A stretch of 64,000 nt of DNA from Enteroscipio rubneri. Lineage in GTDB: Bacteria > Actinomycetota > Coriobacteriia > Coriobacteriales > Eggerthellaceae. Position 1 is the stretch's first letter; every line of letters begins with the position of its first letter. Below, piece after piece: positions 8,201 to 16,734 of the stretch. The stretch is taken from NCBI RefSeq assembly GCF_002899715.1, contig NZ_PPEK01000004.1:102989-166988 (forward strand), read 5' to 3'. The notes beneath the pieces are model-generated. The model ran no database searches, was not told where the DNA came from, and saw only the letters and a list, made by a program, of their open reading frames with translations. Position numbers and translations under genes: made by a program.

Positions 8201-9970
8201 CTACGCTTCAGCCAAGTCCTTGCCCAGCAGATAAGCAAACGTGTTGCAGTTCATGCCCAGGTTGTGGCCGCAGATGGCGAAGTTGTAGCAGTTCGCGTAG
8301 CTGTCGCCCACCATGATACCGAGGTTGTACAGGCCTTCGATGGGGTTGTCTTCGGCGTCGCACACCTGCATGTTCTCGTTGGTGCGCAATCCGCCTGTGA
8401 CGCACAGGAAATTCGCAGGACTCATTTCGAGCTTGCAACCGTAGAAGGGACCCTCCGTGATGGGGGCCATGAGCGAAGCATCCTTGTGGAAGTCCTCGTC
8501 CTTGCCGGCGGCGCACAGCTCGTTGTAGCGATCGACGGATGCCTTGGCCTGCTCGGCATCCAGGCCGTCCAGCTGGGCCAACACTTCTTCGATCGTGTCG
8601 CCCCTAACGAACGTCCCTTTCTCCACGTTCTCGTCCCACAGGGCCCGGTACTGCTCGGGCGTGTAGGCGTCTTTACCCTCATGCTCAACGATAGTGGTGC
8701 CGAAGGTCTCCCAGGAGTCGAAGTGGTTTGCGTAGGCGGCATCCCATACGCCGTAGCGGGTCATATCGGGCTGCATCATCATGGCGTAGGTGCCATACGA
8801 GAAGATGACGTCTTCGTTTGAGTAGCGCTGTCCTTTTTTGTTGAGCAGCAAGCCCGAGAAGTCGGCGATGGACTGGCGGTAAGGCATGGGGCCCACGGCG
8901 TCGATCATAGGCGCGTTGGGAAGCGTCTGCTGCCAAGCAGCGCCTGCCCACAGACCCATCTTCTGGCCGTCTCCCGGTCCAAGGCCGCCGAACTGGAACA
9001 TGGCGTCGTAGTCCACCTCGTTGTACTGCAGAAGCGGGGCTACCCATGAGCAGTACTTCGCCATCATGTCCTGGTTGGCGGAGAAGTCGCCGGTGGCCAG
9101 CACGATGCCCTTGCGGCCGACGTACTTCACGTAGTTGCCATCAGGGTCCTTTGCGACGATGGCCGACACACGGCCCTTTCCGTCGTCGTCGCGGACGAGG
9201 TACTGGCCGATGGTGTTGTAGTGAATCTCGCCGCCTTGCTCCTTGATCTTCTCCTCGTACATGGCGATGACCAGGTTCTCGCCAGTGGCCGCGCCGGATT
9301 CTTTGCCGTCGGCGGTTTCCACCCAGTTATGCGATCCGGGATGTGCGGAGAACACGCCTTCGGTGTCGGTGTAGCCGATCTCCATCGTGGTGGTATAGCC
9401 CTTCGCTTCCATGAGATCGATGAGCCAGTTCATGGTTGAGGCGGAGTTGTTGATCCACTTGTACCACTTCTTCTGGTCGACGCGGTATCCATTGCGCGCC
9501 AGTTCCTGGCGGATGAACCCGCCGATCGAGTCCTTCGTGTAGTCGGTGATGCCCAGGCGCTCGTGGAACTTCGTACCGATGCCGTGGTTCGACCCGCCGC
9601 GTGCAACGGGTTGGGAGCTGGCCGCGAAGAGTATTACCTCGGCGCCCTCTTCGGTCGCAGAGGCCGCGCACGCGAGGCCCGACACGCCTGCGCCCACAAT
9701 GATGATGTCGGCTTCGTAGGTGTTCGCAATCTCGCTGTCGGCCACGGGTTCGGGTGCGACTTCGAACGCCCACGTGCCATTGTTGATGCTGTCCGCCGTC
9801 AGGTGCCCATCGGCAGAAGCAGAGGATGCGCCGCTCGAAGAACCATCAGACGACGAGCTTTCTCCGCTCGGCGCGCATCCGGCCAATCCGAATGCCGCAG
9901 TACCGGCTCCCGCGAGCACCGCTCCCTTGAGGAAGCTTCGACGATCGAACGCTTTGCTCTTGCTATCCAT
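8201..9970 (-). CDS. Tat-exported lipoprotein FAD-dependent reductase (fumarate/urocanate reductase type)
   Basis: 589 residues. ATG at 9970 is chosen because GAGGAGGG precedes it; a longer frame to 10006 lacks a ribosome site. The N-terminus carries a twin-arginine motif DRRSFLKG (R10-R11), a hydrophobic stretch and a lipobox LAGC (C32), so the folded flavoprotein is probably exported and lipid-anchored. The FAD-binding GAGVSG is at residues 93-98, followed by GGSNHGIG. The C-terminal FAD segment contains VTGGLRTN. No CxxCH haem motifs are present, so electrons must come from a separate carrier not in the window. It diverges from the membrane LuxR gene at 10174, its likely regulator. The electron acceptor is unknown. 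Confidence 0.92.
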   Translation of the reverse strand: MDSKSKAFDRRSFLKGAVLAGAGTAAFGLAGCAPSGESSSSDGSSSGASSASADGHLTADSINNGTWAFEVAPEPVADSEIANTYEADIIIVGAGVSGLACAASATEEGAEVILFAASSQPVARGGSNHGIGTKFHERLGITDYTKDSIGGFIRQELARNGYRVDQKKWYKWINNSASTMNWLIDLMEAKGYTTTMEIGYTDTEGVFSAHPGSHNWVETADGKESGAATGENLVIAMYEEKIKEQGGEIHYNTIGQYLVRDDDGKGRVSAIVAKDPDGNYVKYVGRKGIVLATGDFSANQDMMAKYCSWVAPLLQYNEVDYDAMFQFGGLGPGDGQKMGLWAGAAWQQTLPNAPMIDAVGPMPYRQSIADFSGLLLNKKGQRYSNEDVIFSYGTYAMMMQPDMTRYGVWDAAYANHFDSWETFGTTIVEHEGKDAYTPEQYRALWDENVEKGTFVRGDTIEEVLAQLDGLDAEQAKASVDRYNELCAAGKDEDFHKDASLMAPITEGPFYGCKLEMSPANFLCVTGGLRTNENMQVCDAEDNPIEGLYNLGIMVGDSYANCYNFAICGHNLGMNCNTFAYLLGKDLAEA

Positions 9971-10081
9971 ATAACCCTCCTCGGTCTTTCGCATGCTCGA
10001 ACGCATGCATTCCTACTGGTTCGCAGTGTAGAAAAAATCTGGGCGCGAACCTCACATGGCATAGGTGAATTTCTCCGTTTT

Positions 10082-10118
10082 CACCCGTTTGACAGGGTGC
10101 GAGACGTTATGGTGTATA
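10082..10118 (+). promoter_or_regulatory. Promoter of the first LuxR gene with an overlapping palindrome
   Basis: TTGACA (10089-10094) and TGTATA (10113-10118) with an 18-base spacer. The palindrome CACCC-N8-GGGTG (10082-10099) straddles the -35 box and is a candidate operator in the flavoprotein/LuxR divergent region. Confidence 0.5.
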
Positions 10119-10173
10119 TGGGAAATCTGGGATCGCGCCGCCCGGCGGCGCGTTTCGCATCGGGGAGGACGCA

Positions 10174-11748
10174 ATGTCCGGTCAAAGCGCTCGCGTCTTC
10201 GATTCATACAGCGTCGGATTCGCGATATACCTTGTTTTGAGCTCGACCTCCGCATGGGGGCTGCTCTGGCTTGCTTCCATGTCGCCGTTTTCGTTCAGCG
10301 GCATGGGCGGTGCCGAGACTGCCCGTTCCATCGGCTACATAGGCGTTCTGGTCGTGTTCGGGCTGGGATGCCTGTATCTGCCTGCGCAATGCAAACGCGA
10401 TACGACATACCATTCCACGGTCTGCTTGATCGCGGGGTATGCGGGACTGTTTGCCGCGATGCACGTACCCAACGATGCGCTGATACTGGTTTCGGCGGTC
10501 CTCATCGGAGCGGGCTCATCGCTGTCGTTCATCGTGTGGCAGCGCCTGTTCGCCGAACAGGATGTCGATGCGGCTGCATCCAGGATCATCGTCGGTTCGG
10601 CACTTTCGGCTGTATTCTACCTTGCCGTGGCCTTCATTGCGTGGCTCTGGCTCTATATGGTCGTGCTGTTCTGCTTCGTGGTACTGAACGCGCTCTTTCT
10701 GCGACACTGTAGGGGGAACGTGTTCGATCGAGCTTCCGGCGGCATCATCGTCGGTCAAAGCGGTGCCGGAACGTTCGCGAATATCGTAAGCAGCACGTGG
10801 CGCTACATGCTGTGCACGGCCGCCATCGGCTACGCCGGCGGCGTGTCGCGCATGTTCGCCCAGCAGGCGGGCGGCTCGTCTACGGTACTGAACGCCACGC
10901 TGGCCTTGGGGATGCTCGCGGCCGCAGCGAGTTTGGCGATCGCGTGGGACAAGGTGCGGGGGCGACTGTCGTTTTCGGCGGTGTATACGGCACTGTTTTT
11001 GGCCGTCATGACGGGGTTCTTGTTCCTGCCCTTCTTCGATGCGGGGTATCGCGTGCTGTTCGCCGGCCTTGCGAACGCGGCCTTCTCAGTCGTGTCCATC
11101 TTCATGATGCTCACGTGCATCAAGATAGCGAAGCTTCGGCAGGTTGATCCTATCGCCGCGTTCGGCGTGTTCTCCGCCATCGTGTACGGCGGGGTGCTGG
11201 TGGGCCGGGCAGTGGGCGACGCGCTCGGCCAGACCTTCGATGTGTCGCAGATACTCGTCATCGCGCTCTTGTCGACGTATGTGCTCTCGTTCGCCGGCGT
11301 GGTGGTCAACCTCCGGCGGGGAGGACGGGCCGATCATGAGTTCGACCCGATCGCGGGCGCGCCTTCAGATGAGGGTCCGAGATCGGATCGCACGGGAATG
11401 GATACGCCTGGAAAAACGCGTTCGGCCGGAGGCGCCGAGGCGGTTGAAGATCCCCAGGCGCCTATCCGACCGCTCGTGCGCAACGTCATCGTCGCGCAAG
11501 ATATGGTCCCGGTGTGCAGCCGCATGATGAAGAAGACATACGGGTTGTCGAACCGCGAGACCGATGTGCTCGAGCTCATCATACGCGGGTGCGACGTCGC
11601 CCGCATGTCGGAAACCCTGTTCGTTTCGGAGAACACGGTGCGCTCGCATTGCAAGAACCTGTATCGCAAGCTGGGAGTGCACAATAGACAGCAGGTGTTC
11701 GACCTGGTGGAGGAATTTAGAGAGAGGGAGGAATGCCATGTCGATTGA
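10174..11748 (+). CDS. Membrane-embedded LuxR-type regulator
   Basis: 524 residues. About residues 10-395 hold roughly twelve hydrophobic segments arranged like an MFS-type bundle. A polar linker (about 395-445) leads to a C-terminal LuxR HTH (YGLSNRETDVLELIIRG, then SENTVRSHCKNLYRKLGV). The sensing part is therefore in the membrane and the DNA-binding part in the cytoplasm; there is no receiver domain. GGGGAGG precedes ATG 10174. It diverges from a Tat flavoprotein gene, the pattern repeated at 14637-18297, and overlaps the start of the next gene by 11 bases, so the two are translationally coupled. Confidence 0.9.
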   Translation: MSGQSARVFDSYSVGFAIYLVLSSTSAWGLLWLASMSPFSFSGMGGAETARSIGYIGVLVVFGLGCLYLPAQCKRDTTYHSTVCLIAGYAGLFAAMHVPNDALILVSAVLIGAGSSLSFIVWQRLFAEQDVDAAASRIIVGSALSAVFYLAVAFIAWLWLYMVVLFCFVVLNALFLRHCRGNVFDRASGGIIVGQSGAGTFANIVSSTWRYMLCTAAIGYAGGVSRMFAQQAGGSSTVLNATLALGMLAAAASLAIAWDKVRGRLSFSAVYTALFLAVMTGFLFLPFFDAGYRVLFAGLANAAFSVVSIFMMLTCIKIAKLRQVDPIAAFGVFSAIVYGGVLVGRAVGDALGQTFDVSQILVIALLSTYVLSFAGVVVNLRRGGRADHEFDPIAGAPSDEGPRSDRTGMDTPGKTRSAGGAEAVEDPQAPIRPLVRNVIVAQDMVPVCSRMMKKTYGLSNRETDVLELIIRGCDVARMSETLFVSENTVRSHCKNLYRKLGVHNRQQVFDLVEEFREREECHVD

Positions 11749-14224
11749 GACGAGGCGCCTCGAAGAAGTGGCTGACGTGCTCGACGAACGCTGCGGCGCG
11801 GTTCGCGGCGTGCAGCGCCTGCTGAGACGCGGCCCGTATCCGCTGTACGTGGAGACGGGAACCGTTCCGTTCGACGATTATGCTTTCGATGGTACGTATC
11901 TGCTGCTGGGATCGGTGTGCAACGTGGAGGCGCCCGATGGGTGCCTGCGCGTGGTCGAGGCGCACGGAAGGTTCGCCGCAACCGATCTGTATCACGTGAT
12001 AGCCTGCGAGTGTGACGAGGACATCGCGTACCTGCGGCTGATCCTGTCGCGCATTCCCGCTCACGCACACGCGGACGTGAGCGGGCAGACGGTTCGCCTG
12101 TCCGAGAACAGCCTCCGCCATATCCGCGTGCCTTGGCCGGACGTCGCCGCGCGTCGTGCGTTCGTGCGGTTCATGGAGGAACGGGAAGCGGCGGTTGCCG
12201 AAGATGAGGAGCGGGCGCGACGGCTCTTCGACGAAGGGGCGGCACGCTATCTCGAAGCGACGGCAGCCTCGTCGGAGACGTTCCGGCTCGACGAGGCGTG
12301 CACGGTGCACGAAGGTCGGCCGCTCGACGCATCGGCGCGCGCTCGCGAAGGGTCTGTCGCGGTGGTGTCATCACAGGGAATCGTGGGCTCGACCGACGAG
12401 GCGGGTGTGCCAGGGCCGTGTCTGGTGCTCGGCCAGGCGGGGCAATACGTGCTCGGCCGGCGCATGGAGAGAAGCGCGTACCCGCTGGCAGACTGCGCTG
12501 CCGTGACGGTTGCCGATGGCACGTCGATAGGATTCGAGACACTCGTGCTTGCGCTTGCCGCCGCGGGCGTGCGGCCGCGCCTGCGGGTGGCGGGGCGTGC
12601 TGTCGACGCGTTGGCGATGTCGCTCGAGCGTATTGGCGAGCTGGAGGTGCGTGCAGTTCCGCAAGAAGAGCGGCGCGCGTTCCAAGATGAGGCGGTTCGG
12701 ACGATCAAGGAGATCGATCGGCTTGAGGCGCGTGCCGTTCGGATGCGAAAGCAGGTTGAAGACACGGCGCGCAGGTTGATGGAATGCAGCGACGATGTGG
12801 CAGCCAATCTGTTGTCGAGGGCGTGGGCGGACGATGCGGATCAGAAGGTGTGCGCTGTCGAGTCGGGGAAACGCGGATGCGCGGCTGGGGCGGATGCGCG
12901 CATGGCGATTGGTTCTGCGTTTTCTGCGACCGGTTGCACGTGTGGGACCGACAACGGAACCGATATGGCGGCGAAAGTGCTGCTGTCCGGACTCGTGCAG
13001 GAAGTGCGCTCAAACATGGCTCATGCGGCTGGTACGCCCCGTTCGTCCTTCGATGCCGCTTGGGAGATTCTGCCGCTGCTCTTCTTGCGCTCGGTCGACC
13101 GGGGAGACCGGTGGAAGGGCATCGCTACTGCGGGCGATCCTGCTGCTGCGGCGGACCTTCAGCTTGAAGCGCTGGCCGCCGAAGAGCCGATGCTTGCCTT
13201 CCTCGAAGCGCTCACCGGTGCATCGTCGGCGTTGAACGCGCACGAGCGAACGCGGATTATCCGTGAACTCGATGAGCTGGCTCCGGCTGCGTGCACGGGA
13301 GCGCTCGTCAGATGGCTTGCGCTCGCATGTCAGACGGAGCTTGTTTCCAAGGGTTCGCTCACTTCCGAGCGTCACCTCGATGCACCGTGTCCTCGCACGG
13401 TAATCGATCTGTTAGCCGACGTTGCCCGTGCGTTCGCGCCGAATGTGGCGCGTGCATTCGATCCTTGCATGCGTGATGGCTCCGTGCTTGCGGCGATTCG
13501 TGAACGTTTTCCGCAAGCTGCTCTCGCGGGTCAGGTTGAGCGGTTTTCGGATGCGCTTGCATCCGCGTTGGCTGCTCGGTGCGAAGGCTGGTCGTTCGAG
13601 CAGGACTCGGTGCGGACGGGGCCGTCGCTTACGGACGATCGATTCTCAGACGTGATGTTCGACCTGGTTGCATCCGTGCTGCCTCCGAACCAGGGGGAGT
13701 GGTGCGTTTCCGCTCCCGATCCGGCTGATCTACGCTGGGCCTTCGGCGTGCCTCCGCGGAATAAAGCGAATCTCGCTTGGCTACAGCATGCCCATGCGCA
13801 CCGGGCGCCAGGCGGATACGCAGTGCTGCTTGCGGCGAACGCGCTTCTGCATGAAGGACGGGGTTGCGAACCCGCAGTCCGTGCCGAGCTTGTCGCGTCG
13901 GGATGCGTGCGTGCGGTGATAGCGCTTCCCGGCGGCCTGTTCGACGACGATCGTCCGCCGCTTTCGATCGTCGTTCTGGGGGATGCGCGCGCAGGGGAAT
14001 GCGAGACCTTGTTCGTCGATGCGCTCGCCAGCGGTACTCCGAGCGTTCCGCTGGGGTGGCCGCCGCGCCGCACGTTCGACCCGGCCGTAGCGCGATGTAT
14101 CGCAAGCCTGGTCGAGCAGTGGGCGCGCACGGGAGCATGCGACCCTTCGGTCGGCTTCGCGCGGAGCGTGCGCAAGGCCGACGTTGCGGCGCTGGGCGCC
14201 TTGACGCCGTGGTCGTTCGTCTGA
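11738..14224 (+). CDS. HsdS-like/HsdM-like fusion protein with degenerate methyltransferase motifs
   Basis: 828 residues from ATG 11738 (AGAGGGAGGAA upstream), overlapping the LuxR stop by 11 bases. Residues 1-150 resemble a type I restriction specificity half: a PYPLYVETGTVPFDDYAFDG stretch, then a conserved end near 118-145 (VRLSENSLRHIRVPWPD). A second, more diverged half covers about 180-310. Helical spacers lie near 145-175 and 305-350. Residues about 415-520 resemble the HsdM N-terminal helical domain (ILPLLFLRSVDR at 444-455), and about 550-760 the HsdM catalytic fold. The SAM motif I region reads FDPCMRDGSV (574-583) instead of a glycine-rich DPxCGxGG, and the catalytic NPPF place reads VLPPN (647-651). 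Methylation is therefore unlikely. No hsdR is in the window. Homology is inferred from motif order only. Confidence 0.7.
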   Translation: MSIETRRLEEVADVLDERCGAVRGVQRLLRRGPYPLYVETGTVPFDDYAFDGTYLLLGSVCNVEAPDGCLRVVEAHGRFAATDLYHVIACECDEDIAYLRLILSRIPAHAHADVSGQTVRLSENSLRHIRVPWPDVAARRAFVRFMEEREAAVAEDEERARRLFDEGAARYLEATAASSETFRLDEACTVHEGRPLDASARAREGSVAVVSSQGIVGSTDEAGVPGPCLVLGQAGQYVLGRRMERSAYPLADCAAVTVADGTSIGFETLVLALAAAGVRPRLRVAGRAVDALAMSLERIGELEVRAVPQEERRAFQDEAVRTIKEIDRLEARAVRMRKQVEDTARRLMECSDDVAANLLSRAWADDADQKVCAVESGKRGCAAGADARMAIGSAFSATGCTCGTDNGTDMAAKVLLSGLVQEVRSNMAHAAGTPRSSFDAAWEILPLLFLRSVDRGDRWKGIATAGDPAAAADLQLEALAAEEPMLAFLEALTGASSALNAHERTRIIRELDELAPAACTGALVRWLALACQTELVSKGSLTSERHLDAPCPRTVIDLLADVARAFAPNVARAFDPCMRDGSVLAAIRERFPQAALAGQVERFSDALASALAARCEGWSFEQDSVRTGPSLTDDRFSDVMFDLVASVLPPNQGEWCVSAPDPADLRWAFGVPPRNKANLAWLQHAHAHRAPGGYAVLLAANALLHEGRGCEPAVRAELVASGCVRAVIALPGGLFDDDRPPLSIVVLGDARAGECETLFVDALASGTPSVPLGWPPRRTFDPAVARCIASLVEQWARTGACDPSVGFARSVRKADVAALGALTPWSFV

Positions 14225-14345
14225 TCAGCAACGGCATATCGGACACGTCAAGCTATTCGATATCATCTCCTCGTGTCTTCGCCGCGTTTGCACCTGCATT
14301 TCGCGCTCGGCACTATCGCACGATGGAGTGCGCCGATGCGGAGCG

Positions 14346-14494
14346 CCAGAAAAAGTGCCGGTTTGGCACGCCGGCCCGGTGCAGATTTTAAATGGATAAC
14401 GTGCCGCCTGGGGTTTTGCAGCGCTGTCGGAATATCTGGGCTCGGAAGACCCTGTCTTCACCCGAATCCGTGCCAAACCGACCTGTTTTCTGGC
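14346..14494. repeat. Inverted-repeat element, copy 2 (MITE-like)
   Basis: Left arm 14346-14370 and right arm 14470-14494 match in inverted orientation at 21 of 25 positions. The arms, the boundary GATGCGGAGCGCC (14336-14348) and internal CCTGGGGTTTTGC (14407-14419) are shared with copy 1 at 7681-7830. It lies 120 bases after the stop of the HsdS/HsdM-like gene. The two copies share the same orientation and bracket the flavoprotein/LuxR/fusion module. Confidence 0.65.
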
Positions 14495-14520
14495 AGCGCG
14501 TTCCCGAACGAGGATAGCGG

Positions 14521-14558
14521 AGAGCCGCCCGGCGGGGAGGGAGGGGCCAGGCGGCTCT
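14521..14558 (+). terminator. Hairpin after repeat copy 2
   Basis: AGAGCCGCC (14521-14529) pairs perfectly with GGCGGCTCT (14550-14558). The loop contains GGGGAGGGAGGGG, a G-rich tract closely resembling the hairpin after copy 1. It may end transcription of the fusion gene. Confidence 0.45.
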
Positions 14559-14636
14559 TGCACATGGCGGGTCGCGACGGGAATGCCGCGGTGAAGTCCC
14601 GCACTGTTAGAATGGTGTCCGGGGCAGCCTCGAGGC

Positions 14637-16478
14637 CTACAGCTTCGAGGGCGTCACCGTGTTGATGCGGTCTTCTTCGGGCATGTTCCCACTCGGGATC
14701 TCAAGGTCAGGGATCTCCTTATCAGCATCGCCGCCGGCGGCGTTGATGCCGGCGATGCGTCCGAAGGTCAGGCAGCGACCGTGGTTCGTACCGGGGCAGA
14801 TGGTGGGGTAGTCATTAGAGAAGTACTCGCCGCCTGCGGCGCCGCACACGTACAGTCCCTCGATGGCGTTGTTCTCCTCGTCGAGCACGTGGCACGCGGT
14901 GTCCTGGCGCAGGCCGCCCGATGCCGCAAGCAGCGTGGACACCAGCTGGCCGGCGAAGAACGGAGGCGTATCGACGGGCCACAGGATTTCTGGGCGCTTG
15001 CCGAAGTCGTCGTCGTTGCCCTTGGCGGCCAGTTCGTTGTAGCGCGCCACGGTAGCTTTCAGGCCCTCGGCGTCGATGCCCGCCTTCTCTGCCAGCTCGT
15101 CAAGTGTGTCGGCCTGGAACAGCAGCCCTTGCTCGATCTTGGCTTCGCGCAGCTTCAGCTCCACCTCCATATCGAAGGGCACGCCGTAGCGACGGTACTG
15201 CTGGTCGGACGAGATGCCGCCGGAGATGCCGTCGTTGCACGACTGCGCGAACTTCTCAAGCGAGTTGGCATCGTAGATGGTGAACGCCTTGCCCTCGGGC
15301 TGATAGGACTTCACGCACGACTTGGACTGGGTGTTCACGTCCTCGTTCATGAAGCGCTCGCCGTTCTTGTTCACGTGCAGGAAGTTGTAGCTCTGCGCGC
15401 CTGACTCCAGGTGGATGGTGGCGCAGTGGGGTTCGGACTCCTGCATGGCGCCACCCACCCACAGGGCCTGTTTGTGCAGGTCGCCCGTGGAGATGCCGAA
15501 GGGGATGTACAGGCGGCTGTCGGCGTGCCAGGTGAACGGCTGGTAGCGGCTGCGCATCTCGTCGTCATCCAGGTAGTCGCCGGCGGCGATGATGACGGAT
15601 TTTGCGTTGATCTTCGTGTAGTTGCCCTCTTCGCCCACGATGGCGCCTGTCACGGGGCCGTCTCCGTCGCGCACAAGACGAGCGCACGGCGTGCTGTAGC
15701 GGTACTCGACGCCCAGCTTCTCGCCTTCGGCGATGACTGCGGGGATGAGCACGGCCATGCCGAGTCCCGTGGACACGCCGTCGAGGTAGACGAAGTCAGT
15801 GCTGTCATCGTAGAAGAAGTGCGTGATAGGCTCCTCGGTGTAGTCGGGGCCCTTGTAGAAGCCGGCCCAAAGCGTCGGGTGCAACCCGGAATCGGCCACG
15901 AGGTCCACGAGCCAATCCATGCAGGCGCCGGACTTCTTCGCGAACTGCCACATGAGCGGCTCCTTCACGCGGCCGGTCGCCCATTCGATGAGGCGGCGGA
16001 CCACATGGGAGTAGTCGGCTTCCTGGAACCAGCCCTCGCCCGCGTACTGCTTCACGATCTTCGAGCCGTAAGCCGTAATGTGGCCGCCGCGGCCCGACCA
16101 GGTGTCCTGCTTGTCTATGCAGAGCGTCTTGGCGCCTTGCTCGGCTGCGGTGACCGATGCGATGGCTCCGGCGAAGCCGCAGCCCACTACGAGCACGTCC
16201 ACGTCTTCGGTGCCTTTGATCTGGTCTTCGGCGATGTCCTCCGGCGGTGTCAGGAACGTCCAGTTCACTGCGGCGTTTGCGCCAAGCGGGTTGTTGGCGA
16301 GCGATGCGGAGTCGGCCGTCCCTGCGCTAGCGGCGCCGGCATCCCCGCTCGACTGGCTCGCCGGCGCGCATCCTGCAATGCCCGCTCCCGCCACGCCGAG
16401 GCCTGCCAGGCCAGCGCCCACCAGGAACTGACGGCGTGAGACGCTCTGCTTCGAAGTCTGTTCTCGATTCTCTTTCAT
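14637..16478 (-). CDS. Tat-exported lipoprotein FAD-dependent reductase (second complete copy)
   Basis: 613 residues. ATG at 16478 follows GGGAGGAAGGGAG; upstream in-frame codons to 16634 are not protein-like. Twin-arginine SRRQFLVG (R15-R16), lipobox IAGC (C37) and the FAD-binding VVGCGFAG (97-104) are present, followed by SGRGGH. The C-terminus has ASGGLRQD and the closing CPGTNHGRCLTFGRIAG segment. Like the other two flavoproteins it lacks haem motifs. Sequence is clearly diverged from the 8201-9970 protein, so a different electron acceptor is likely. It diverges from the LuxR gene at 16735. An extracytoplasmic, lipid-anchored location is inferred. Confidence 0.92.
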   Translation of the reverse strand: MKENREQTSKQSVSRRQFLVGAGLAGLGVAGAGIAGCAPASQSSGDAGAASAGTADSASLANNPLGANAAVNWTFLTPPEDIAEDQIKGTEDVDVLVVGCGFAGAIASVTAAEQGAKTLCIDKQDTWSGRGGHITAYGSKIVKQYAGEGWFQEADYSHVVRRLIEWATGRVKEPLMWQFAKKSGACMDWLVDLVADSGLHPTLWAGFYKGPDYTEEPITHFFYDDSTDFVYLDGVSTGLGMAVLIPAVIAEGEKLGVEYRYSTPCARLVRDGDGPVTGAIVGEEGNYTKINAKSVIIAAGDYLDDDEMRSRYQPFTWHADSRLYIPFGISTGDLHKQALWVGGAMQESEPHCATIHLESGAQSYNFLHVNKNGERFMNEDVNTQSKSCVKSYQPEGKAFTIYDANSLEKFAQSCNDGISGGISSDQQYRRYGVPFDMEVELKLREAKIEQGLLFQADTLDELAEKAGIDAEGLKATVARYNELAAKGNDDDFGKRPEILWPVDTPPFFAGQLVSTLLAASGGLRQDTACHVLDEENNAIEGLYVCGAAGGEYFSNDYPTICPGTNHGRCLTFGRIAGINAAGGDADKEIPDLEIPSGNMPEEDRINTVTPSKL

Positions 16479-16634
16479 GGTGCTCCCTTCCTCCCTTGTT
16501 CTGCCTCCGTTCCACCCCGTCGATCGACGGGGCCGGTTCGGGTTGCTGTCGCATCCCGGGCCCGAGCGCACCTTACCGCCGCTATGCAGCATCACGCCAT
16601 CCCCCCTACGCGGTAAATTCGCAGGTGAGAACAT

Positions 16635-16653
16635 CTACCCCCGGAAGGGGTAG
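16635..16653. promoter_or_regulatory. Palindrome in the second flavoprotein/LuxR divergent region
   Basis: CTACCCC (16635-16641) and GGGGTAG (16647-16653) form a perfect 7-base inverted repeat with a 5-base spacer. It lies midway between the divergent starts (16478 and 16735). A TAGGAT box at 16686-16691 may be the -10 of the LuxR gene. The other divergent region has a related CACCC-N8-GGGTG. Confidence 0.45.
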
Positions 16654-16734
16654 GAACGAGAGCGGCGCATTTTGGCGCGCTGTGGTAGGATGAGCCGCAT
16701 GCTTGGCGGATGCTCAGGGAGGGGCGTTTTGGTC

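Noticed and set aside
11738..14224. Active type I restriction-modification system
   Set aside because: No HsdR is present, the methylase motifs are degenerate, and specificity and modification parts are fused in one chain.
14225..14636. Possible small protein on the minus strand (14225-14563) ending in CPICRC
   Set aside because: The frame runs through both arms of the inverted-repeat element, and the terminal cysteines come from sequence next to the stop of the fusion gene; no ribosome site.
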